Assembly: GCF_022346545.1 (NCBI RefSeq)
Contig: NZ_JAKRNU010000004.1
Span: 124,001 to 188,000, forward strand
DNA: 64,000 nt
From: Sporosarcina sp. ACRSM
Lineage (GTDB): Bacteria; Bacillota; Bacilli; Bacillales_A; Planococcaceae
Direction of reading: 5' to 3'
Position numbers and translations under genes: made by a program. A model generated the notes under the pieces. It saw only the letters and a list, made by a program, of their open reading frames with translations. It searched no databases and had not been told where the DNA came from. The number at the start of each line of letters is the position of its first letter. Position 1 is the stretch's first letter. Below are positions 17,845 through 26,205 of the stretch, one piece after another.

Positions 17845-18960
17845 ATGACAAACAAAACGACTACAGCCATACAAGCACCTTTCAGAGCAGATCATGTAGG
17901 AAGCCTCCTTCGTCCAGAAAACTTACACGAAGCGCGGAAAGAATTCAAAGAAGGCAAAATCACGGCTGAACAATTGCGTGAAGTGGAAACACAGGAAATC
18001 AAACGCATTGTCGACAAACAAATTGAAGTCGGATTGGAAGTTGTTACAGACGGCGAATTCAGACGCACTTGGTGGCACTTGGATTTCATGGAGCATTTGA
18101 ATGGATTTGAAGGCTATGTACCGGAGACAGGTTACAAATTTGATGGGGTTGAAACGGAAAGATACAATGTCCGAAACACAGGCAAGATTTCCTTTAATCC
18201 GGATCATCCATTCATTAAAGACTTCGTTGAGTTCAATGAAATCGTCGGCGGTCGTGCCGTAGCGAAACAAACGATTCCAAGTCCAAACCAATTTTTCAAT
18301 GCAGGAATCCGTGATGTGAATATTTACCCGGATCTCGAAGAGTACGCAAAAGATGTTATTCAGGCGTATCGCGATGCGCTGCATGCATTTTACGAAGCAG
18401 GCGTGCGCTACTTGCAATTGGATGATGTGTACATTGCGGGACTTTCTTCTACGTCCATTCCTTGGCGACAGGACGAGGCATATTCAAGAGAACAACTGAT
18501 TGACCTGGCGCTCCGCGTCATCAATGGCGTATTGGAAGGCAAGCCGGAAGATTTAGTGGTCACAACGCATCTATGCCGCGGCAACTACCAATCGACATGG
18601 GCGTTCGAAGGAAGTTATGCACTCATTGCACCAACTTTATTGGCAAAAGAAAAAGTGGACGGTTTCTTCTTGGAGTACGATGACGACCGTTCAGGAGATT
18701 TCAAACCGTTGGAACATATTCCGAACGGCGGCGCAAAAGTCGTGCTTGGCGTTGTGACATCGAAAAACGGTGAAGTGGAAGGTAAAGAAGCGATCAAAGC
18801 GCGCATTCAAGAAGCGACGCAATACGTACCGCTTGAGCAACTATGCCTGAGCCCGCAATGCGGATTCGCTTCTACACACCACGGTAATAAACTGACGGAA
18901 GAACAACAATGGGAGAAATTGAAATTCATCGTAGATGTAGCAAAAGAAGTTTGGGGATAA
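17845..18960 (+). CDS. MetE-like methionine synthase, YxjG/YxjH family (copy 2)
   Basis: 371 residues, clearly a tandem duplicate of the preceding gene, with long identical stretches such as LREVETQEIKRIVDKQ. The main differences lie around residues 95-105, 150-160 and 195-210. All presumed zinc ligands are kept (HLCRGN, SPQCGF). It lies 38 bases behind copy 1 in the same S-box transcript, with AAAAGGGG before its ATG. Retention of two copies may reflect dosage or different substrates. Terminator follows. Confidence 0.9.
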   Translation: MTNKTTTAIQAPFRADHVGSLLRPENLHEARKEFKEGKITAEQLREVETQEIKRIVDKQIEVGLEVVTDGEFRRTWWHLDFMEHLNGFEGYVPETGYKFDGVETERYNVRNTGKISFNPDHPFIKDFVEFNEIVGGRAVAKQTIPSPNQFFNAGIRDVNIYPDLEEYAKDVIQAYRDALHAFYEAGVRYLQLDDVYIAGLSSTSIPWRQDEAYSREQLIDLALRVINGVLEGKPEDLVVTTHLCRGNYQSTWAFEGSYALIAPTLLAKEKVDGFFLEYDDDRSGDFKPLEHIPNGGAKVVLGVVTSKNGEVEGKEAIKARIQEATQYVPLEQLCLSPQCGFASTHHGNKLTEEQQWEKLKFIVDVAKEVWG

Positions 18961-18971
18961 ATGATAAGATG

Positions 18972-19006
18972 GGCAAAGCTTACGTGTGTAGGCTTTGCTT
19001 TTTTTA
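18972..19006 (+). terminator. Terminator of the methionine genes
   Basis: GCAAAGC-T-TAC pairs with GTA-G-GCTTTGC and runs into seven T. Confidence 0.82.
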
Positions 19007-19129
19007 TTTCCACGCATCGTTGTGGATAAGATGGTGGATTGTTATTTTACATTTTCAATTACCCACATGTGGATAAGTTGATTTCCTAATCTAGATTAAT
19101 CTGTCGCTCGAAAAACTTATGTACATAAA

Positions 19130-19175
19130 GAAAAGGTCCTTGCACAGAGATACAGACAAGGACCTTTCTCTTTGT
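19130..19175 (+). terminator. Strong hairpin in the gene-free stretch after the methionine genes
   Basis: AAAGGTCCTTG (19132-19142) and CAAGGACCTTT (19157-19167) pair fully and are followed by CTCTTTGTT. No gene lies between it and the upstream terminator, so it may be a leftover end of a lost gene or a second terminator. The remaining 19010-19586 stretch is A+T-rich, without genes apart from the direct repeat at 19226. Confidence 0.5.
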
Positions 19176-19225
19176 TAGTGTAAATCAATAATAATCGGCT
19201 CCATATCCTCTGTTTCTACACCTTT

Positions 19226-19314
19226 AAAAGACCTTTTCATTAACTATATCGAAGCTTGTCGTTTAAACCTCTCAAATGTTTTAAGACGCACAATTGAAAT
19301 TTCATTAATATTTC
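19226..19314 (+). repeat. Direct repeat, left copy, bounding the aromatic island
   Basis: Nearly the same ~90 bases occur at 27680-27770 in the same orientation, including a long exact core that contains AACTATATCGAAGCTTGTCG. The two copies differ at scattered single positions and by a one-base indel. No gene is recognisable in it. The segment between the copies is a self-contained gene group with A+T-richer base use. Confidence 0.85.
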
Positions 19315-19586
19315 CACTGATTTCTCAAGTGTATAAGAAGATGAACAGATTTGTTCAATAATAAAAATAAGGTTTTATAGCTAATTTTCTTTCTTAATCT
19401 AAGGGAAATTAGTCTTTTAAATTAATTTAAACTTCAAATACAATCATTTCTAGCAAAAAAGTCCAGAAGAACAAAATTAATTGGTGTTATTTTGCCGTTT
19501 AATTCTATTTTTATGGTAGATATAATAAAAAGCATCAACAGTTATTAGATAATGTTGAAATTTCAGAAAAGATGAGAGGGATTAAA

Positions 19587-20561
19587 ATGGACCATTTAAT
19601 TAGAGGAATTCATCATGTTACATCGGGGGTAGGAGCTGCACAAGAAGATATAAACTTCTTTGCTGAGATCGTTGGACAAAGAATGGTAAAGCAAACAGTA
19701 TTATTTGATGGAGAACTACCAATTTACCATTTATACTATGGAAACCGTGATGCCCAAGTGGGAACAATTATGACAACGTTTCCATACAAACAAGCTGGAA
19801 TCCGTGCAAGAAAAGGTTCAGGGCAAGTGAAAATCACTTCATACACAGCCCCGGAATCATCATTAGAATTTTGGTTGAAACATTTTGATAAACACGGCAT
19901 AGAGCATGGCAAAATCGAGACAAGATTTGGTCAAAAAAGGGTACACTTTTATCATCCAACTGGTTTAGAATTTGAAATCGTTGGCGACGACAGTGATGAA
20001 AGAAACGGATGGACAACAGATGAAATCTCTGAAAATGATGCTGTACGCGGCTTTCATAGCGTGACAATGTCAGTCAGGGAAATCGGAGAGCAATCACGCT
20101 TTCTTCAGGAAGCTCTAGGTTTTAAAATGACAGGGCAGGACGGAAATTATTATCAGTTTGAAACTGGAAAAGGAGGAGCTCAAAAAACAGTTTACCTAGT
20201 TCATGAACCAGATGTTCCTCAAGGAAGCTGGATTTTGGGAGAAGGAACTGTCCACCACGTAGCTTTTGCTGTACAAAATGATGAAGCTGCTCAAAAAGTA
20301 AAACTTCATTTGGAAGGCCTAGGTTATACAGATGCATCGGAAATTAAAGACCGGAACTACTTCCACTCTGTATATGTTCGCTCTCCTGGCGGTATTTTAT
20401 GTGAAATTGCTACAAGTGATATTGGGTTTGCAATTGATGAACCTATGGAGGAGTTAGGAAGCAACAAACTACTTCCGCCCTGGAAGGAAGCAGATCGTGA
20501 ACAAATCTTAGCTACACTTGAGCCAATCGTGAATCCACAAATTACGGTAAAGAATTCTTAA
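19587..20561 (+). CDS. PcpA/LinE-like (chloro)hydroquinone 1,2-dioxygenase, VOC fold
   Basis: 324-residue Fe(II) extradiol-type ring-cleaving dioxygenase made of paired VOC modules. It is strikingly like Sphingobium PcpA as I remember it (DINFFAEIVGQRMVKQT, LPIYHLYYG, TIMTTFPYKQ). Candidate iron ligands are His10 (GIHHVT), His224 (TVHHVAFAV) and Glu273 (ILCEIATS), matching PcpA His11, His227 and Glu276. Cleaves hydroquinones to 4-hydroxymuconic semialdehyde or, if chlorinated, towards maleylacetate. The ATG at 19587 was chosen because GAGAGGG lies six bases ahead. A maleylacetate reductase gene two genes on supports the role. MhqO/MhqE-type detoxification is the alternative. Confidence 0.85.
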   Translation: MDHLIRGIHHVTSGVGAAQEDINFFAEIVGQRMVKQTVLFDGELPIYHLYYGNRDAQVGTIMTTFPYKQAGIRARKGSGQVKITSYTAPESSLEFWLKHFDKHGIEHGKIETRFGQKRVHFYHPTGLEFEIVGDDSDERNGWTTDEISENDAVRGFHSVTMSVREIGEQSRFLQEALGFKMTGQDGNYYQFETGKGGAQKTVYLVHEPDVPQGSWILGEGTVHHVAFAVQNDEAAQKVKLHLEGLGYTDASEIKDRNYFHSVYVRSPGGILCEIATSDIGFAIDEPMEELGSNKLLPPWKEADREQILATLEPIVNPQITVKNS

Positions 20562-20564
20562 ATT

Positions 20565-21212
20565 ATGGTAGAGCGTTCAATGAATCCTCACTTAAAAGAG
20601 AAAGTTATTAGACGCGGAACCCCCTTAAAAGATAGTAAAGCCATTGTGATCTTGGTCCACGGTCGGGGACAAACAGCTGAAACAATGTTCGAGTTAATTG
20701 AACGCATGAATCTAACGGATACGCATTATATTTTGCCACAAGCAGCTGACAATAGTTGGTATCCATATGGATTTATGAAGACGCTTTCAGAAAATGAACC
20801 TTATTTAAGCTACTCCCTAGAATGTTATCAAAATTGGCTTAATGAATTATTCGAACAGAATATTTCTCCGAAAATGATTGTTTTGTTAGGATTTTCGCAG
20901 GGGGCATGTTTAACAGCGGAATACGCAGTCAGAAATCCGCAACGTTATGGGGGAATTATTCTGTTAACAGGTGGAGTTATTGGACCCGAAGGTACTAGTT
21001 GGGAAAAGAACGGCTCTTTTGATGGCACCCCAGTATTTCTTGGATCAAGTGATGTCGACGAATGGGTTCCGGAAAAGAGAGTTCATGAAAGTGCTGACAT
21101 CTTTCTCGAAATGGGTGGAAACGTCATCAAGCGTATTTACAAGGGAAGGGATCATGTCGTGAATGATGATGAAATTTCCTTTGCAAGAAAAATTATTCAG
21201 AATATTATGTAG
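20565..21212 (+). CDS. Alpha/beta-hydrolase, MhqD-like carboxylesterase
   Basis: 215-residue esterase of the phospholipase/carboxylesterase family. The catalytic triad is visible: nucleophile Ser in GFSQGAC (~110), Asp in SSDVDEWVP and His in GRDHVV. The oxyanion region is VHGRGQ. In B. subtilis, MhqD of the same family is co-regulated with hydroquinone dioxygenases in quinone resistance. Here the gene starts four bases after the dioxygenase stop. The start is uncertain: ATG at 20565 or 20580, neither with a strong ribosome site. The natural ester is unknown. Confidence 0.82.
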   Translation: MVERSMNPHLKEKVIRRGTPLKDSKAIVILVHGRGQTAETMFELIERMNLTDTHYILPQAADNSWYPYGFMKTLSENEPYLSYSLECYQNWLNELFEQNISPKMIVLLGFSQGACLTAEYAVRNPQRYGGIILLTGGVIGPEGTSWEKNGSFDGTPVFLGSSDVDEWVPEKRVHESADIFLEMGGNVIKRIYKGRDHVVNDDEISFARKIIQNIM

Positions 21213-21372
21213 TTTTAAATTTAATAGATTCCATATCATACAAAACAAGTGGTTTGTATCTAAAAGAATCATAGGATAAACATTCTTCAATGAGAGATTG
21301 CTTTAAATCTAATCAAGGCAATCTCTCTATCGTCTTCGGGTTAACTTCTTTTGGTTGGGAGGAATGATAAAA

Positions 21373-22452
21373 ATGAAACCATTTCTATTTGAAATCCTAT
21401 CGGGTAGGACGCTATTCGGTGAAGGGTCACTGGAGGAAATAGGTAAAGAAACTGAAAAACTTAATGGCAGTAGGACACTCATTATTTCAACCCCAAGACA
21501 AAAAGAGTTGAACGAAAGAATTTCGGACTTACTTGGAAAACGATGTGCCGGCATTTATACAGATGTCATCCAACATGTACCAATTGAAACAGTAGAAAAG
21601 GCCATGGAAACAGTAAATGAATTGGAGATTGATAGCCTTGTTGCTGTTGGGGGCGGATCGACTGTCGGACTAGCAAAAGCTATAGCGCTCCAAAAGCCAA
21701 TTCCAATCATAGCCATCCCAACTACCTACTCTGGTTCAGAAATGACCTCTGTTTGGGGAATAACTGAGAATGGATACAAAACAACTGGAAAAAATCCCAA
21801 TGTGAAACCACAAACAGTCATTTACGACCCTTTATTAACAACATCATTGCCTACTTATCTAACGATTGTCAGTGGTGTAAACGCACTTGCCCATTGTGTA
21901 GAGGCTCTTTATGCTAAAAACTCTAATCCTATTACTTCTATTATGGCTCAGGAAGGGATTCAGTCTTTATACAATGGACTGCCAAAGGTAGTAGCGAATC
22001 CTCGTGAGATAAGTTCTCGTTCTGAAGTTTTATACGGAGCCTGGCTTTCTGGAACCGTTCTTGGATCAGTAGAAATGGCTTTACATCATAAGCTATGCCA
22101 TGTTTTAGGAGGATCATATAAACTTCCTCATGCTGAAACACATACTGTGATTCTTCCATATGTAATCGCCTATAACGCTAAATATGCACCATCAGCAGTT
22201 CAAGCAATTTCAAAAAGTATTGGAATTGATCGTGATGATGTAGCTGGTACACTTTTTGATCTTATAAAATCATTTGGGGTCAAAACTTCGTTAGCTGAAA
22301 TCGGTATGAGAGAGAACGACTTGGATGAGGCTGCAGAATTTGTTATAAGAAACCCTTATTATAATCCTCGACCTGTTGATCAAAAATCGATTCGCATCCT
22401 ATTAGAGAATGCATATACGGGGGCACGACCTGGAATTGAATTAAAGATTTGA
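21373..22452 (+). CDS. Maleylacetate reductase (iron-type alcohol dehydrogenase family)
   Basis: Reduces maleylacetate to 3-oxoadipate with NAD(P)H, the end step of hydroquinone, resorcinol and chloroaromatic breakdown. 359 residues. Diagnostic segments: VAVGGGSTVGLAKAIAL for the dinucleotide, IPTTYSGSEMTSVWG (the TTYSGSE form is typical for maleylacetate reductases), NALAHCVEALY, HHKLCHVLGG and PHAETHTVILPY. The ATG at 21373 follows GGGAGGA at nine bases; the two earlier Met codons have none. Its presence makes the PcpA-like gene a catabolic rather than purely detoxifying enzyme. Confidence 0.88.
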   Translation: MKPFLFEILSGRTLFGEGSLEEIGKETEKLNGSRTLIISTPRQKELNERISDLLGKRCAGIYTDVIQHVPIETVEKAMETVNELEIDSLVAVGGGSTVGLAKAIALQKPIPIIAIPTTYSGSEMTSVWGITENGYKTTGKNPNVKPQTVIYDPLLTTSLPTYLTIVSGVNALAHCVEALYAKNSNPITSIMAQEGIQSLYNGLPKVVANPREISSRSEVLYGAWLSGTVLGSVEMALHHKLCHVLGGSYKLPHAETHTVILPYVIAYNAKYAPSAVQAISKSIGIDRDDVAGTLFDLIKSFGVKTSLAEIGMRENDLDEAAEFVIRNPYYNPRPVDQKSIRILLENAYTGARPGIELKI

Positions 22453-22488
22453 GAGTGACCTTATTCCAGAAATAATTGGAGGTTAATT

Positions 22489-23811
22489 ATGAAAATAGGG
22501 TCTTTTAGATGGTTTATACTAATTTTTGTTTCCCTTGTATTTTTTATTAACTTTGTGGATCGGATCATTATTTCATTTTCAACAGAATCTATTATGAAGG
22601 AATTCGGTTTCAGTGCCACCCAGTGGGGAATTATTTTAAGTGCATTCTTCTGGGGACTTGTGCCATTTGGCTTTCTTTCGGGAATTGCAGCAGATAAATG
22701 GGGTCCCAAAAAGGTTTTAGGGGTAGGTGCAGCTTGGTGGTCTATCTTTACGATGGCAACCCCATTAGCCTTTAACTACGTTACTTTTATCATTGCTCGT
22801 TTCTTATTTGGGGTAGGTGAAGGTCCAACATTATCTAATGGGATCCGAATAGTTTCTAACTGGGCAAGGCCGAAAGAATATTCCACAGCAGTTAGCACAG
22901 TATTTCTAGGAGTAAAGCTAGGTCCTGCTTTAGGAGCACCAATTGTTGCCTGGCTCATCGTATCTTATGGATGGCGCGTTGCGTTTTATGTAATGGGATT
23001 CGCTGGATTAATTTGGTTAATTGGATGGAGAAAGTGGTTTACAGATAACCCGGCAGATAGCAAATATATGTCTAAGGAAGAAAAAGACATGTTGTCTGTA
23101 GAACAGGGAGATATTCATAATAAGTCTGAAGAAAAGCCATCTATTAAAAATTTATTTAAACTACCTAAGGAAGTTAGAGGAAGCATTTTAGCTAACTTTT
23201 GGACTGGCGCTTGTTTCGGCTATACTTATTATTTCTTAATGACTTGGTTGCCCGGGTATTTCTCTATGCAGCTAAATCTTGATTTGAAATCAATGGGGTA
23301 TACGATGATGTTTATTTATCTAGCAGCCGGGATTTGTGCTATTATTTCCGGGAAAGTCTTGGATCATTTTACAAACAAAACAGGTAATCGCCGGTTTTGG
23401 GCATATTGGCAAACTGCTTGCTTTAGTATAATCGCTGTTTCTCTTTTCTTCATTGGAAAGGCAACTTCTTCTACAAGTTTAATCTTAATCATCCTATTAT
23501 TTGTTGTTGGTTTATCAGCTGCTGTATTTTCAGAAACCTGTATTAATATGATTATTCCGAGCTTAGCACCTAAACAAGCGGGTTCAATGGCTGGTATTCT
23601 TCAATTATCCTATACAATACCTGGTATCATCGCACCGATTCTGACGGGTGTAATCGTTGATGCTACAGGCAGCTTTTCAAACGCTTTTTATATTAATGCC
23701 ATTTTATTAGTTACTGGGGCGATCGTTTCAATCTTATTTATAAAGCCTCCAAAACAACAAACGGCAGATACTTCATTAACAGAAGATAATCCTGTGTTTA
23801 TACATCATTAA
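22489..23811 (+). CDS. MFS transporter (anion:cation symporter type)
   Basis: 440 residues with 12 predicted membrane helices. The MFS loop motif is present between helices 2 and 3 (GIAADKWGPKK). The N-terminal FVDRIIISFSTESIMKEFG and ATQWGIILSAFFWG are typical of the ACS family, which imports organic anions such as aromatic acids, hexuronates and tartrate. It lies in the island between maleylacetate reductase and a metallo-hydrolase, so uptake of an aromatic or related acid is the best guess. ATG with TTGGAGG. Confidence 0.9.
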   Translation: MKIGSFRWFILIFVSLVFFINFVDRIIISFSTESIMKEFGFSATQWGIILSAFFWGLVPFGFLSGIAADKWGPKKVLGVGAAWWSIFTMATPLAFNYVTFIIARFLFGVGEGPTLSNGIRIVSNWARPKEYSTAVSTVFLGVKLGPALGAPIVAWLIVSYGWRVAFYVMGFAGLIWLIGWRKWFTDNPADSKYMSKEEKDMLSVEQGDIHNKSEEKPSIKNLFKLPKEVRGSILANFWTGACFGYTYYFLMTWLPGYFSMQLNLDLKSMGYTMMFIYLAAGICAIISGKVLDHFTNKTGNRRFWAYWQTACFSIIAVSLFFIGKATSSTSLILIILLFVVGLSAAVFSETCINMIIPSLAPKQAGSMAGILQLSYTIPGIIAPILTGVIVDATGSFSNAFYINAILLVTGAIVSILFIKPPKQQTADTSLTEDNPVFIHH

Positions 23812-23832
23812 CAATAAAGGGGAGTATGTAGA

Positions 23833-24702
23833 ATGACCGAAAATAAAGAACTGAAAATTGTGATGCTGGGGACAGGTTGTCCTCGTCCGGAAATCTCTAG
23901 ATCTGGTCCAGCACAAGTTGTATTTGTCGATGAACTGCCTATTTTAGTAGACTGCGGTGAAGGAACAACCGATCAGTTAATGAAAGCAGGAATTGCACCT
24001 GAAGAGGTCAATCATCTATGGTTTACCCATTTGCATTCTGATCATACTTTCGGATATGCACAATTTTTATTAGGCGGGTGGGAATTGGGAAGACGGGAAC
24101 TTACCGTTGTTGGACCAAAAGGGACAAAAAAATTCCATGATAATCTGCTTGCCATGTATGATGAAGATATTTCTTACCGATTATCAGCCGGAAGACCACA
24201 AGAAGGACTTCTAAATGTTAAAATTATTGAAATTGAAAAGCCTGGATTGGTTGAATCTTCTCTTCCTGTTAGAGTCACTGCCGAAGAAATGGTCCATAGT
24301 ATCTTAACTTACGCCTTCCGTTTTGAAGTAGATTCAAAAGCAATCGTCATTTCAGGAGATACGGCACCAACTGATTCTTTAGTGAAATTGGCTCAAGGAG
24401 CAGATATTCTAGTACATGATTGCTGCCTTGTGGCAAATAGTACTTATTATCCGAACCATCAGGATCCAGAAAAAAGAGATTTATGGAACAGAATCAGCCA
24501 AACACATTGCACACCTTCCCAAGCAGGTGATACCGCCAGACTCGCAGGAGTCAAGACGTTGGTATTAACACATCTTTTCCCGAAAATCGATGTCAATGCC
24601 GTACAAAAAGAAGCTGAAGAAACTTTCACTGGAACTGTAATTGTCCCTGATGATTTACAAGCTATTTCAGTTGAAAAGAAAGAGAAGCAATCTATTAAAT
24701 AG
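23833..24702 (+). CDS. MBL-fold metallohydrolase (arylsulfatase/RNase Z-like)
   Basis: 289 residues, dizinc metallo-beta-lactamase fold. The motif HLHSDH appears in WFTHLHSDHTFGY (~65-77). The metal ligands continue with His in MVHSILTYAF, Asp in SGDTAPTDSL and His in LVLTHLFP. The start MLGTGCPRPEISRSGPAQVV is typical of the RNase Z-like branch that also holds alkyl/arylsulfatase AtsA-type proteins. Given its neighbours it probably hydrolyses a small ester or lactone rather than tRNA. ATG with GGGGAG. Confidence 0.83.
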   Translation: MTENKELKIVMLGTGCPRPEISRSGPAQVVFVDELPILVDCGEGTTDQLMKAGIAPEEVNHLWFTHLHSDHTFGYAQFLLGGWELGRRELTVVGPKGTKKFHDNLLAMYDEDISYRLSAGRPQEGLLNVKIIEIEKPGLVESSLPVRVTAEEMVHSILTYAFRFEVDSKAIVISGDTAPTDSLVKLAQGADILVHDCCLVANSTYYPNHQDPEKRDLWNRISQTHCTPSQAGDTARLAGVKTLVLTHLFPKIDVNAVQKEAEETFTGTVIVPDDLQAISVEKKEKQSIK

Positions 24703-24891
24703 AATTTGGTTTAAATGGATTTAGGCGACATCGATTAGAAAGTAAGATAAAGGAATAACCGGGTTAAAAAAGATCGTGGTTCCCTCTTGTCTTTGACTTC
24801 CTTTTAGATGTCGCTCTTTCTGATCTATTCTGAATTTCTCGACAAATGGTATAATGAGAATAAATGATAGATTAGTGAGGGAATAGAATCC

Positions 24892-26100
24892 ATGAGAAAA
24901 ATAAGTGATTGGATTTCCAATGAAGAAAAAAAAGAGATTTACGAACTTATCCGAAATAAAGGACCAATTACTAAGATCGAATTACTTGAACTATGTAACA
25001 TGAATACTGGGGTGATTACCCGTCATTTAGAGGAATTAGTCGAACAACAAGTTATTATCAATGTCGGCTTTGGAGATTCTGCCCGAGGTAGAAAACCCAT
25101 TCTGTATGAAACGAACCCTAGCTATGGATATGTTTTTGGTTTAGAAATATCTAGGATCAACTGCAGACTATACCTTTATGATTTGCATTTAAGGGCAATT
25201 TCGTCACAACAATGGCTCATGACGAAAATGATGACACCACAGAATCTTTTACCAAAAGTTATTGAAGCTGTTCATGAAATGCTGATCAAACATAGCATAC
25301 CCCGAATTTCTGTAATTGGAATGGGAATATGTGCTGTAGGTCCTCTTGATAAGAAAGAAGGGAAAATATTAAATCCTAGCTATTTCTCTGCACCTCAATG
25401 GGAGAATATTGAAATTTGCAAAGTCCTCCAGGATAAGCTCAATTTCCAAGTTCTTCTTGATAATGGACCAAGTGTTGGGGTTCAGGCTGAATATTGGTTA
25501 CATAAAGACAAAAAAGTTGAACATCTTTGTTACGTTCTCGCAGGCGTATCTATTGCAACAGCAATGATGTCCGACGGGAAACTCCTGAAAGGAGCATTTG
25601 ATTTAGATGAAGCAATTGGCCAAATGATCATTCAAACAGACGGACCGCAACATGAGGGCTTTGGGAACTATGGTTCATTGGAATCTTATGCAACGATCCC
25701 TGCAATAGAAAAAAAAGTTCAAACCAGATTAAAACAAGGAAGAATAAGTGCAATACAAAATATAGAGAATGATCCCGAGAAAGTAAAATTCTTTCACCTT
25801 GTCCAAGCTCTACATGAAAATGATCCATTGGTTTTAGAGGTCTTTACCCAATCAGCAACTTATTTTGGCATTGGATTAGCTAATTTAATAAATCTCCTTC
25901 ATCCAGAGAAGGTCATTTTAGGAGGACCTTTAATTTATTGTCACCCATTATTTTTTGATGTAGCAACTAAGGTAGCTATTGAAAAAACCTATTTTTATCC
26001 TACTTATAATGTTGTGTTTAGCAAGGAGAATCTTGGTGAAGAAGGGTTTGTTAGCGGGGCTGCACTAATGGTTATTAAGGAGCTATCTATGTTGAATTAA
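24892..26100 (+). CDS. ROK-family transcriptional regulator (NagC/XylR type)
   Basis: 402 residues: an N-terminal winged helix (about 15-75, GPITKIELLELCNMNTGVITRHLEEL) and a ROK sugar-kinase-like domain (about 85-400). The usual ROK zinc motif (GHxxxxxxGxxCxCGxxGC) is not recognisable: the region reads EAIGQMIIQTDGPQHEGFGNYGSLESYA. This suggests a diverged member that may not bind zinc. ROK repressors normally respond to sugars; its place in an aromatic island is unusual. It has its own upstream region of ~190 bases. Confidence 0.85.
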   Translation: MRKISDWISNEEKKEIYELIRNKGPITKIELLELCNMNTGVITRHLEELVEQQVIINVGFGDSARGRKPILYETNPSYGYVFGLEISRINCRLYLYDLHLRAISSQQWLMTKMMTPQNLLPKVIEAVHEMLIKHSIPRISVIGMGICAVGPLDKKEGKILNPSYFSAPQWENIEICKVLQDKLNFQVLLDNGPSVGVQAEYWLHKDKKVEHLCYVLAGVSIATAMMSDGKLLKGAFDLDEAIGQMIIQTDGPQHEGFGNYGSLESYATIPAIEKKVQTRLKQGRISAIQNIENDPEKVKFFHLVQALHENDPLVLEVFTQSATYFGIGLANLINLLHPEKVILGGPLIYCHPLFFDVATKVAIEKTYFYPTYNVVFSKENLGEEGFVSGAALMVIKELSMLN

Positions 26101-26205
26101 AGGATCCCGTTTTATAATCCAATGTTCCATTTAGCTTAACACCTTTGTATTGGTCGGATGTTGAGGTGATTCGTTGTTTACCTTTTAGGAACCAGATCCG
26201 CTGAA

